Source of the DNA: CAYFMS01 sp964491425
GTDB taxonomy: Bacteria; Patescibacteriota; Patescibacteriia; UBA9934
NCBI GenBank assembly: GCA_964491425.1
Contig: CAZBFR010000042.1
Location: forward strand, 1-6,584
DNA length: 6,584 bases
Direction: 5' to 3'
The notes beneath the pieces were generated by a model. The model did not search any database, was not told the DNA's origin, and saw only the letters and a list, made by a program, of their open reading frames with translations. Positions 1-4,673 of this stretch are shown one piece after another. The translations under genes and the position numbers were made by a program. Every line of letters begins with the position of its first letter. Within the stretch, counting starts at the first letter, position 1.

Positions 1-5
1 CACCA
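1..5 (+). other. 3' end (discriminator A plus CCA) of an RNA gene that starts beyond the left edge
   Basis: The first bases read CACCA and are followed by the same sequence that follows the CCA end of the complete tRNA-like gene ending at 4628. By that alignment, base 2 is the discriminator and 3-5 the CCA. The RNA itself is outside the window. It could be a tRNA, another copy of the unusual tRNA-like RNA, or a tmRNA, which also ends in ...CCACCA. Confidence 0.45.
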
Positions 6-21
6 AACCTGGGTCTAAGGC

Positions 22-50
22 AAGACCCCGTCGAAAGGCGGGGTTTTGTC
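22..50 (+). terminator. Intrinsic terminator with GAAA tetraloop
   Basis: The left arm 22-32 pairs with 37-47 in an 11-bp stem (two G-T wobbles) capped by a GAAA loop at 33-36. The 3' strand ends TTTT and is followed by GTC. It would terminate the RNA gene that ends at base 5. Read on the minus strand, the same stem sits just downstream of the stop at 49 and could also end the murI operon. GGGTCT (11-16) can instead pair with AGACCC (23-28), which would break this stem. Confidence 0.75.
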
Positions 51-1818
51 ATTGCGCCTGGATAGCGCCCGTTGATCCGTTCATTTTTACTTCTCGACCA
101 ATATAATATTTTGCTTTTTGGGTAACGACAACAGGAATCCCCGCTTCGCGCGCAACAATCGCAAGGTGTGAGAGAAGTCCACCGTTTGTAGAAATAATTC
201 CTGAAATCTTTCCGAAATACTGCGTAAGATTTGGCGAAAGTTGATCGACGAATAAAATTGGATTGTCGAGGCGGTCCACTTCCTCGGTGGTGACAACCGT
301 CCCCTCCGCCAAACCCGCCGAAACGCCAACCGTTTTTTGTCGTTGAATCGCAACGATGCTTGTAAGAACTTCCGGAAAATCGACCCCAAACCTGCGCGCG
401 GGTGGACAAACCGATTCGAATGAAGCGGTTGCTCGCAAACGATTGACATGAATCACCGTTAACCACCGCCCATATTCACGAAGTCGTTCAAGGCGTTGCG
501 CGCACAAAATATCCGTCTTTGCTTGCGGTGCGCGAAGTCGCTGAATTGGTTCCGAAAATTCTATCTTATAAAACAGCTTATCGTCCTCAAGCGCAAGTCC
601 ATTTCCAACAAGCCCCTCCATCGAAACGGAAGGCGACTTGAAGGTGCCACCGGCGTCCATTGCAAGAAGCTCAAGAATTGAATACTGCTTTGTGTGTCTT
701 TCGAGTGCCCTAAAGGCATGCTTCGTCGCAAGATTAATCTCAAAGATAATCGCGTAATCGTCCATGAAATCAACCGACGGATTTTGGATTCGGTCAAATA
801 ATTCTTTCTGAAGGGCGTCAACGTCAAATCGCGCCCGCTGTAGGGCGAGTAAATTTTTTAGCGTACCGTACAATCCCTTAATGTGCGCGGGCTGTGGAGT
901 AAGATCATTTCCGTTAAAATACGAATACGCAGGGAAAATCGATTGAAGCTCTTTCTCTCGATCAACGTACAGCTGACCGTCAAAAGTAAGGTACATTGAC
1001 CTCGGCGAAAACGTCACACCGTGCTTACGATAAACCCGCTGAGCGGGACCGTCCTTTGCATGGATTTTTTCTATAAGCGCGAAGGTCGCCTTGGAAGGTA
1101 GCGGAGCAATTTCTGTTGCATCGGTTTTTTCATAATAAAACAGCCCCGCGGGAAGAATCGACTCGAGATATTCAAGAGCATCTACACCTTCTTTAGAGAG
1201 CGTCGTAATCGGACGAGACTGAACAAAATACCACCCTTTTCCATCGTAAACCCACTCAATATCTTGCGGGAATCCAAAGAGTTTCTCGATCTTTAATCCA
1301 TGCTCTTTTAACGGATAAAATCGTTTCGAAAAGTTGCTCGTATCATTTCTATAGACACGTTCCGTTATAGGATTTTTTTCACCAGAGACAAGCGTGTCTC
1401 CTCGTCCCTTCACGTACTGTAGCGTCATCTCTCGTCCCCCAAGCGGATCCCGAGTAAACAATACCCCCGAATAACGCGCCCGAATAAACGCCTGGATAAC
1501 AATGCCAAAGTCACGCGCCCCTACAAGTCCCCTCGCCTGTTCGCGAACACGAATAATCGCCGAGGCAAGATCCTTCGGTACAATATCAAGCTCCGTATGA
1601 AACTGACCCGCCATAGACGATTCGGCGGTATCTTCTATTTCCGCACTGGAACGAACAGAGTAAGAAAGTGCGCCAATTTCGGTATGCGCTTCTCTCGCCA
1701 ATTCATCGGGAGTCATCCTTAAAATCTCCTCCCCGGAAAATGCGCGAAACGCCGGAACCGGAAACCCCGCCTCCTTGAGACGAAGAAGACCGCGCGCCTT
1801 ACCTCCAATGTTATTCAT
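49..1818 (-). CDS. PEP-synthase-like phosphotransferase: ATP-binding half plus phosphohistidine swivel domain
   Basis: The 589-residue protein has the N-terminal nucleotide-binding domain of pyruvate phosphate dikinase/PEP synthase. Visible motifs are GGKARG near residue 5 (Lys7), SVRSS at 54-58 (Arg56), SMAGQF at 68-73, FTRDP at 121-125, and E188...Q200-SRP, which matches the E/Q metal-ligand spacing in PPDK. The C-terminus carries GGLLSHLAIVAREAGIP with His551 as the expected phosphorylated histidine. The middle (about 210-500) matches nothing I can name. The C-terminal PEP/pyruvate barrel of PpsA (about 790 residues) is absent. The order ATP domain, unknown middle, His domain at the end resembles rifampin phosphotransferase-type enzymes, so phosphate probably passes from ATP through His551 to an unknown acceptor; PEP synthesis is unlikely. 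The ATG overlaps the rhodanese gene's stop by 8 bases, with no strong Shine-Dalgarno sequence, so translation is probably coupled. The stop is TGA. Confidence 0.88.
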   Translation of the reverse strand: MNNIGGKARGLLRLKEAGFPVPAFRAFSGEEILRMTPDELAREAHTEIGALSYSVRSSAEIEDTAESSMAGQFHTELDIVPKDLASAIIRVREQARGLVGARDFGIVIQAFIRARYSGVLFTRDPLGGREMTLQYVKGRGDTLVSGEKNPITERVYRNDTSNFSKRFYPLKEHGLKIEKLFGFPQDIEWVYDGKGWYFVQSRPITTLSKEGVDALEYLESILPAGLFYYEKTDATEIAPLPSKATFALIEKIHAKDGPAQRVYRKHGVTFSPRSMYLTFDGQLYVDREKELQSIFPAYSYFNGNDLTPQPAHIKGLYGTLKNLLALQRARFDVDALQKELFDRIQNPSVDFMDDYAIIFEINLATKHAFRALERHTKQYSILELLAMDAGGTFKSPSVSMEGLVGNGLALEDDKLFYKIEFSEPIQRLRAPQAKTDILCAQRLERLREYGRWLTVIHVNRLRATASFESVCPPARRFGVDFPEVLTSIVAIQRQKTVGVSAGLAEGTVVTTEEVDRLDNPILFVDQLSPNLTQYFGKISGIISTNGGLLSHLAIVAREAGIPVVVTQKAKYYIGREVKMNGSTGAIQAQ

Positions 1819-2851
1819 ATTCGTGAGGTAAACTATAGCGCCCTAGGAAGGCATGTCCGTAGTGCTCAAGCTTGACTCCAACAATTTTTGCGTCAAAACA
1901 ACTTAGGTAATCGTCACAAACAGTGATAACGGTCGATCCCTCCGGCACCGCTCCAAGTTTTTCCGTAAGCTCGTCGGTCGGCGTAAACATCGCGGAAATA
2001 TTTGTTGATCCCGTAAGTCCCGCCTCGGCAAATCGGTTTTCATCTCGAGCGTCAATCAAAAGAACTCCTTCTGAAACGAGATTTCGAACCTCGCTCGTGG
2101 TAAATGTCTTCTTGTAGCGATCCTCCGAGTAATACTTTGAAAACGAAATCTCCCCGTCCCAAAGTCCGCCGTACTCAACCCAACCGCTCGCACCGTCTTC
2201 AACATAGCGCGACGCAATTCCTTTCGTCCGCAAAAATTCCGCAACCTGCTGTCCGCGCATACCGGACCAACAAATAACAATGACTTCGCGATTCTTTGGC
2301 AGTTGGTCATGTTCTCCGTCGAGCAAATCGGCGAGTCGGATATGGCGACTTCCCGGGTAATGACCGAGCGCATATTCTTCGTCTTCTCGCGCGTCGAGAA
2401 TATAGACAGACGATGTATCGATCCCTTCAAATTCTTCGTTTGAAATCACGATCGGGATAAGCGAAAGATCAAGGCTCGGTTCCTCAGGAGGCGTCGTATC
2501 GTACTCGTCAATCTTTGTCCCAATCTGCCCCTCTACCTCCGTATCAAACTCCTCTTGCTCTCTTACGACATAAGTCTTTACAAAAAAGTAGGAAATAACG
2601 GACGAAAAAACAACAATGACCGCGAGAAAGCCAATAACCACCGGTCCCAAATTTTTTACCCGCGAGAAAAAGAGCGTAACCCACCGTAAAATAACGCTTC
2701 CAACGGCGCCAGCAATCACGAAAATAATCGTGAAGATTTGGAAAAACTGGGATCCGACTTGTAGAAGGAAATCCGGCGGTGGAATCGCAAAAACAAACGT
2801 CGGGAGTAACCCAAGATACAAAACGGCAAGAAGAAGATAATAGCGTTTCAT
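1811..2851 (-). CDS. Membrane-anchored protein with two tandem rhodanese domains
   Basis: In this 346-residue protein, residues 5-22 form a signal peptide or first membrane segment (a V-F-A cleavage site before IPPP is possible). Residues about 37-62 and 71-91 are two more membrane segments. The loop between them holds R56, R64 and K66, so it should be cytoplasmic, and everything after residue 91 should be outside. Rhodanese domain 1 spans about 133-230, with DARE at 153-156 and the active-site loop CWSGMR at 194-199, which fits CxxGxR. Domain 2 spans about 250-340 and keeps DARD at 267-270, but its loop reads CDDYLSC (Cys312, Cys318) and lacks the Gly and Arg of a working rhodanese loop. The family moves sulfane sulfur or binds thiols and phosphate; the substrate here is unknown. 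The gene overlaps murI by ATGA and the next gene by 8 bases, so the three are translated as one unit. Confidence 0.87.
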   Translation of the reverse strand: MKRYYLLLAVLYLGLLPTFVFAIPPPDFLLQVGSQFFQIFTIIFVIAGAVGSVILRWVTLFFSRVKNLGPVVIGFLAVIVVFSSVISYFFVKTYVVREQEEFDTEVEGQIGTKIDEYDTTPPEEPSLDLSLIPIVISNEEFEGIDTSSVYILDAREDEEYALGHYPGSRHIRLADLLDGEHDQLPKNREVIVICWSGMRGQQVAEFLRTKGIASRYVEDGASGWVEYGGLWDGEISFSKYYSEDRYKKTFTTSEVRNLVSEGVLLIDARDENRFAEAGLTGSTNISAMFTPTDELTEKLGAVPEGSTVITVCDDYLSCFDAKIVGVKLEHYGHAFLGRYSLPHEYE

Positions 2852-3591
2852 GTATGTATAATACCAAAGTTCGTGGAGTCTCCCGAATTCTTACCGAGGG
2901 ATCTTTCGATCTCTTGGTGTCGCTCCAGGTAGTCGAGAAGCGCCCTCGCGACCATCGGCCCCTGATCAAAAACAGGAATAGTATACGGTAACGCATCCTC
3001 GATCATGGATTTAATATACGGGTAATGCGTACAGCCAAGAAGGACTACGTCATAACGAGCTCCGTTTGCAAACGCTGAATCAACCTCTCTACGAATTTCT
3101 TCGCCCATCTCCTCCGTATCAACGCATCCACTCTCAATCATCGTCGCCCAATTCGGACAGGCGTGCATCGTTACCGAAACAGAAGGATTTAATTTACGAA
3201 ATTCTCGTTCGTAAGCGCCACTCTTTGCAGTGATGACCGTCGAAAAAATAAGTACGCGTTCATAGCCACGACGCACAAGCTCCTCAACCGTCGGAATAAC
3301 AACCCCGAGAACACGCCGTCCGGGATAATTTGGTACAACGGTTTCTTGCACGTACCGAAGAGCGTGTACCGACGCGGAATTACACGCAACGATCACGATC
3401 TGCGAATCCTGCTCGAATAAATATCGAATCCCGTCAGCAAGGAGACGACAAATTTCCTCGTGAGATTTTGAACCATACGGCGCGTTTTTCACGTCCCCGA
3501 AATAGTAGGTGTCATACTCAGGCATGAGTTCTTTTACCGCCCGGAGAATCGTAAGCCCGCCAATCCCGGAATCAAAAAACCCAATATTCAT
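2848..3591 (-). CDS. murI: Glutamate racemase
   Basis: The enzyme interconverts L- and D-glutamate in the cytoplasm, supplying D-Glu for peptidoglycan precursors. The 247 residues have the usual family length and motifs: DSGIGGLT from residue 7, PYG at 38-40, the first catalytic cysteine in ACNSAS (Cys70), IESG at 152-155, and the second cysteine in LLGCTHYP (Cys187, with His189). I chose the ATG at 3591 over an in-frame ATG at 3654. MNIGFFDSGIGG is the normal racemase N-terminus, the 21 extra residues are not racemase-like, and a promoter-like element lies between the two starts. The gene is first in a minus-strand unit with the rhodanese and phosphotransferase genes (4-base and 8-base overlaps). 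No good Shine-Dalgarno sequence precedes the start, and the transcript may be leaderless. Confidence 0.95.
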   Translation of the reverse strand: MNIGFFDSGIGGLTILRAVKELMPEYDTYYFGDVKNAPYGSKSHEEICRLLADGIRYLFEQDSQIVIVACNSASVHALRYVQETVVPNYPGRRVLGVVIPTVEELVRRGYERVLIFSTVITAKSGAYEREFRKLNPSVSVTMHACPNWATMIESGCVDTEEMGEEIRREVDSAFANGARYDVVLLGCTHYPYIKSMIEDALPYTIPVFDQGPMVARALLDYLERHQEIERSLGKNSGDSTNFGIIHT

Positions 3592-3597
3592 TCTTTT

Positions 3598-3626
3598 TCT
3601 ATACCATACCACCGTCTCCCGTTCTA
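3598..3626 (-). promoter_or_regulatory. Putative extended -10 promoter of the murI operon
   Basis: On the minus strand, TG-G-TATAGA (-10 at 3603-3598, TG at 3606-3605) is an extended -10. A weak -35, TAGAAC, lies at 3626-3621 with a 17-base spacer. Transcription would begin about 3591-3592, at or next to the murI ATG, giving a leaderless message. Inference from motif only. Confidence 0.4.
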
Positions 3627-3676
3627 GCTGGAAACGAAAGTCAAGGATGCACACTCTCGCCCGAGGCAGTGTACGC

Positions 3677-3705
3677 TTGTCTTTTCATCAAAAAAATGCT
3701 ACGTT
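3677..3705 (+). promoter_or_regulatory. Putative promoter of the CYTH-domain gene
   Basis: TTGTCT at 3677-3682, a 17-base spacer and TACGTT at 3700-3705, with the extended TG at 3697-3698, make a plausible promoter firing near 3712. It lies inside the alternative longer reading frame that begins at 3669, which argues for the start at 3726. Together with the murI promoter it makes 3592-3725 a divergent control region. Confidence 0.45.
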
Positions 3706-3716
3706 TTCTTAGCACT

Positions 3717-3720
3717 GGAG
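3717..3720 (+). promoter_or_regulatory. Ribosome binding site that decides the start at 3726
   Basis: GGAG at 3717-3720 stands 5 bases before the ATG at 3726. The upstream in-frame ATGs at 3669 and 3696 have no comparable site. Confidence 0.7.
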
Positions 3721-3725
3721 CAAAA

Positions 3726-4325
3726 ATGAGCACAAACGAAATCGAACAGCAATTTCTTCCCACCGTCGAGATCAAGGACAGCCTGACTCGCGACAGCACG
3801 CAACTGGAGACGACGGTGTTCGACGACATCTACTTCGATGACGCCAACGTCTCGGTCCTCTCGCAGGACCTCTGGCTTCGAACGCGAGATGGGGTCTACC
3901 AGCTCAAGGTACCGCTCAGGAAACAAGCGAGGAGGCTTGTCACCAAGCAGTACCGCGAGATCTACGACGAGAGATCGATCGCGGAACGACTTGGCCTCAA
4001 CACGAACGTGAGCCTCACGGAAGCGCTCGAACAGGCCGACATCAATCCGATCTGCGAGCTCACAACGCAACGCGAGAACTGGCAGAACGGTCAATTCAAC
4101 ATCGCACTCGATGTCGTAACTGCTCCCGACTTCTCATACGACATCGGCGAGATTGAGGTGACCGGTGACGAAAAGCTCGATGCTGACGCCACGGTCGCCG
4201 AGATCCAAGCGTTCGCAACAAAGTACGGCATCGTGGTCGAGCGCGTGCTCGGCAAGGTGCGAGCGTACTTCAAGCAGAAGCGACCCGAACTCTTCGCACT
4301 TCTCGTAGAGCGCGGCGTCTTCTGA
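3726..4325 (+). CDS. CYTH-domain protein, thiamine-triphosphatase-like
   Basis: This 199-residue protein has the CYTH (triphosphate tunnel metalloenzyme) layout closest to thiamine triphosphatases. It starts with EIEQQF at 5-10, in the place of the ExExK signature. YFDD at 36-39, LWLRTRDG at 49-56, LKVP at 60-63, QYREI at 75-79 and YDIGEIEV at 138-145 follow, where E142 and E144 are likely metal ligands. The tail KVRAYFKQKRPELFALLVERGVF-type ending is typical of the ThTPase branch (from about residue 177). The family hydrolyses ThTP or inorganic triphosphate with Mg2+. The signature lysine is replaced by Gln9, so substrate or activity may differ. GC is 58% over 540 counted bases (3781-4320) against 48% in murI, and codons favour C/G at the third place, which suggests transfer or different selection. 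It is a single gene, divergent from murI, with its own promoter and terminator. Confidence 0.85.
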   Translation: MSTNEIEQQFLPTVEIKDSLTRDSTQLETTVFDDIYFDDANVSVLSQDLWLRTRDGVYQLKVPLRKQARRLVTKQYREIYDERSIAERLGLNTNVSLTEALEQADINPICELTTQRENWQNGQFNIALDVVTAPDFSYDIGEIEVTGDEKLDADATVAEIQAFATKYGIVVERVLGKVRAYFKQKRPELFALLVERGVF

Positions 4326-4349
4326 AGCCACCCACGCAACCGCCCTCCT

Positions 4350-4383
4350 GACCGCTCCTCCTCCGGGGCGGTCATTCGTTTCT
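4350..4383 (+). terminator. Intrinsic terminator of the CYTH-domain gene
   Basis: GACCGCTCC (4350-4358) pairs with GGGGCGGTC (4365-4373) over 9 bp with one G-T pair and a TCCTCC loop. A moderately T-rich tail (ATTCGTTTCT) follows. It lies 25 bases after the TGA stop. Confidence 0.65.
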
Positions 4384-4402
4384 AAAATGCCCACATTTTC
4401 GG

Positions 4403-4431
4403 TTGACAAAACGTCTTAAGCATGACAAACT
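4403..4431 (+). promoter_or_regulatory. Promoter of the leader/tRNA-like unit
   Basis: There is a perfect TTGACA at 4403-4408, a 17-base spacer, and CAAACT at 4426-4431, preceded by TG at 4423-4424 (extended -10). The -10 itself is weak (A2 and T6 kept). The predicted start is near 4438, which is also where the first antisense segment begins. Confidence 0.55.
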
Positions 4432-4437
4432 ATTCTT

Positions 4438-4552
4438 ATCTAGGCGTTCTTACACGAACGAGCCCAGGTGATACAAATACTCCCCAATAGTGAGAACCAC
4501 GTGTTCGGATCTATTGGGGAGCTTTGTTTCTATCTCAAGCGAAGTGGAGAGC
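4438..4552 (+). ncRNA. Structured leader RNA with two segments antisense to the downstream anticodon arm
   Basis: No reading frame is evident. Segment 4438-4446 (ATCTAGGCG) is the perfect complement of 4577-4585. Segment 4462-4473 (GCCCAGGTGATA) is the perfect complement of 4586-4597. Together they cover the whole 21-base anticodon arm of the tRNA-like gene, with the break between U33 and the anticodon. The two segments can also pair with each other (4438-4445 with 4462-4469, one mismatch and one wobble), with GTTC/GAAC (4446-4449/4456-4459) extending that hairpin. A second hairpin at 4480-4521 follows. I do not recognise the RNA class. It lacks the conserved T-box sequence of a classical T-box leader. 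The leader could be processed off by RNase P at 4552/4553. Confidence 0.5.
4480..4531 (+). terminator. Strong terminator-like hairpin inside the leader, upstream of the tRNA-like gene
   Basis: CTCCCCAATAG (4480-4490) pairs perfectly with CTATTGGGGAG (4511-4521) over 11 bp. Inside, GAAC (4494-4497) pairs with GTTC (4503-4506). The tail CTTTGTTTCT follows. Because it sits between the promoter and the tRNA-like gene it could act as an attenuator. It could equally be a purely structural stem. Confidence 0.5.
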
Positions 4553-4628
4553 GGGGGCGTGTATAAATGGTTAATCCGCCTAGATTATCACCTGGGCGAT
4601 ACGGGTTCGATTCCCGTCGCCTCCACCA
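4553..4628 (+). tRNA. Unusual tRNA or tRNA-like RNA with an 8-base anticodon loop
   Basis: The gene is exactly 76 bases. The acceptor GGGGGCG (4553-4559) pairs with CGCCTCC (4618-4624) over 7 bp, including a G3-U70 wobble, the alanine identity pair. A discriminator A and encoded CCA (4626-4628) follow. The T arm is ACGGG-TTCGATT-CCCGT (4601-4617). The D arm is GTAT-AAATGGTTA-ATCC (4561-4577) with one T-C mismatch. A14, G18G19, A21, U8, A15/U48 and the T-loop contacts are all present. The anticodon stem CCTAG/CTGGG (4579-4583/4592-4596) encloses ATTATCAC, 8 bases, with U33 and A37 flanking a four-base UAUC. Only one base joins the acceptor to the D stem, where two are normal. It could be a four-base-decoding tRNA, a non-decoding tRNA mimic, or a decaying tRNA. 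I cannot assign an amino acid. Confidence 0.65.
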
Positions 4629-4673
4629 AGCTTGGGTCTAAGGCAAGACCCCGTCGAAAGGCGGGGTTTTGTC
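4624..4673 (+). repeat. Direct repeat copy 2: tRNA-like tail plus terminator
   Basis: This is the partner of 1-50 (48/50 identical). It begins with the last acceptor-stem base and the ACCA end of the tRNA-like gene and ends with the terminator tail. The last codons and the stop of the minus-strand gene 4638-5522 are encoded within it. Confidence 0.85.

Larger units (their letters stand above)
1..50 (+). repeat. Direct repeat copy 1: RNA-gene tail plus terminator
   Basis: Bases 1-50 match 4624-4673 at 48 of 50 positions, with differences only at 7 (A/G) and 9 (C/T). Bases 10-50 are identical, and similarity stops at 51. The repeat holds a CCA end, a short spacer and an intrinsic terminator. 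Its last two bases are also the end of the stop codon region of the minus-strand gene ending at 49. It may be a duplicated tRNA tail, or the two copies may be the att-type boundaries of a segment integrated at an RNA-gene 3' end. Confidence 0.85.

Noticed and set aside
3592..3654. Longer murI starting at the ATG at 3654
   Set aside because: The 21 added residues do not look like racemase sequence, and the promoter-like element lies inside them.
3669..3725. Longer CYTH protein starting at 3669
   Set aside because: The promoter and the GGAG site both lie downstream of 3669, and the CYTH signature begins right after the ATG at 3726.
49..4325. Alternative genetic code with TGA read as an amino acid
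   Set aside because: Three genes end naturally at TGA (phosphotransferase, murI, CYTH) with family-consistent lengths.
4438..4473. Integron attC site
   Set aside because: Inverted arms exist but the GTTRRRY/RYYYAAC core is absent and there is no integron integrase.
4438..4531. Classical T-box riboswitch
   Set aside because: Antisense pairing plus terminator fits the idea, but there is no T-box consensus, no UGGN bulge that I can place, and the downstream gene is a tRNA-like gene rather than an amino-acid gene.
4462..4597. MITE-like element with 12-bp terminal inverted repeats
   Set aside because: The inverted repeats are perfect, but the right one is part of the tRNA anticodon arm, there is no target duplication, and the additional 9-bp match is better explained by complementarity to the arm.
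4438..4628. tmRNA (ssrA), because of GGGGGCG, G3-U70 and the ...CTCCACCA end
   Set aside because: The distance from acceptor 5' end to CCA is only 76 bases, there is no tag reading frame ending in Ala-Ala-stop, and the conserved tmRNA 5' segment after the acceptor is missing. The order is also wrong for a permuted two-piece gene. The RNA that ends at base 5 could still be a tmRNA.
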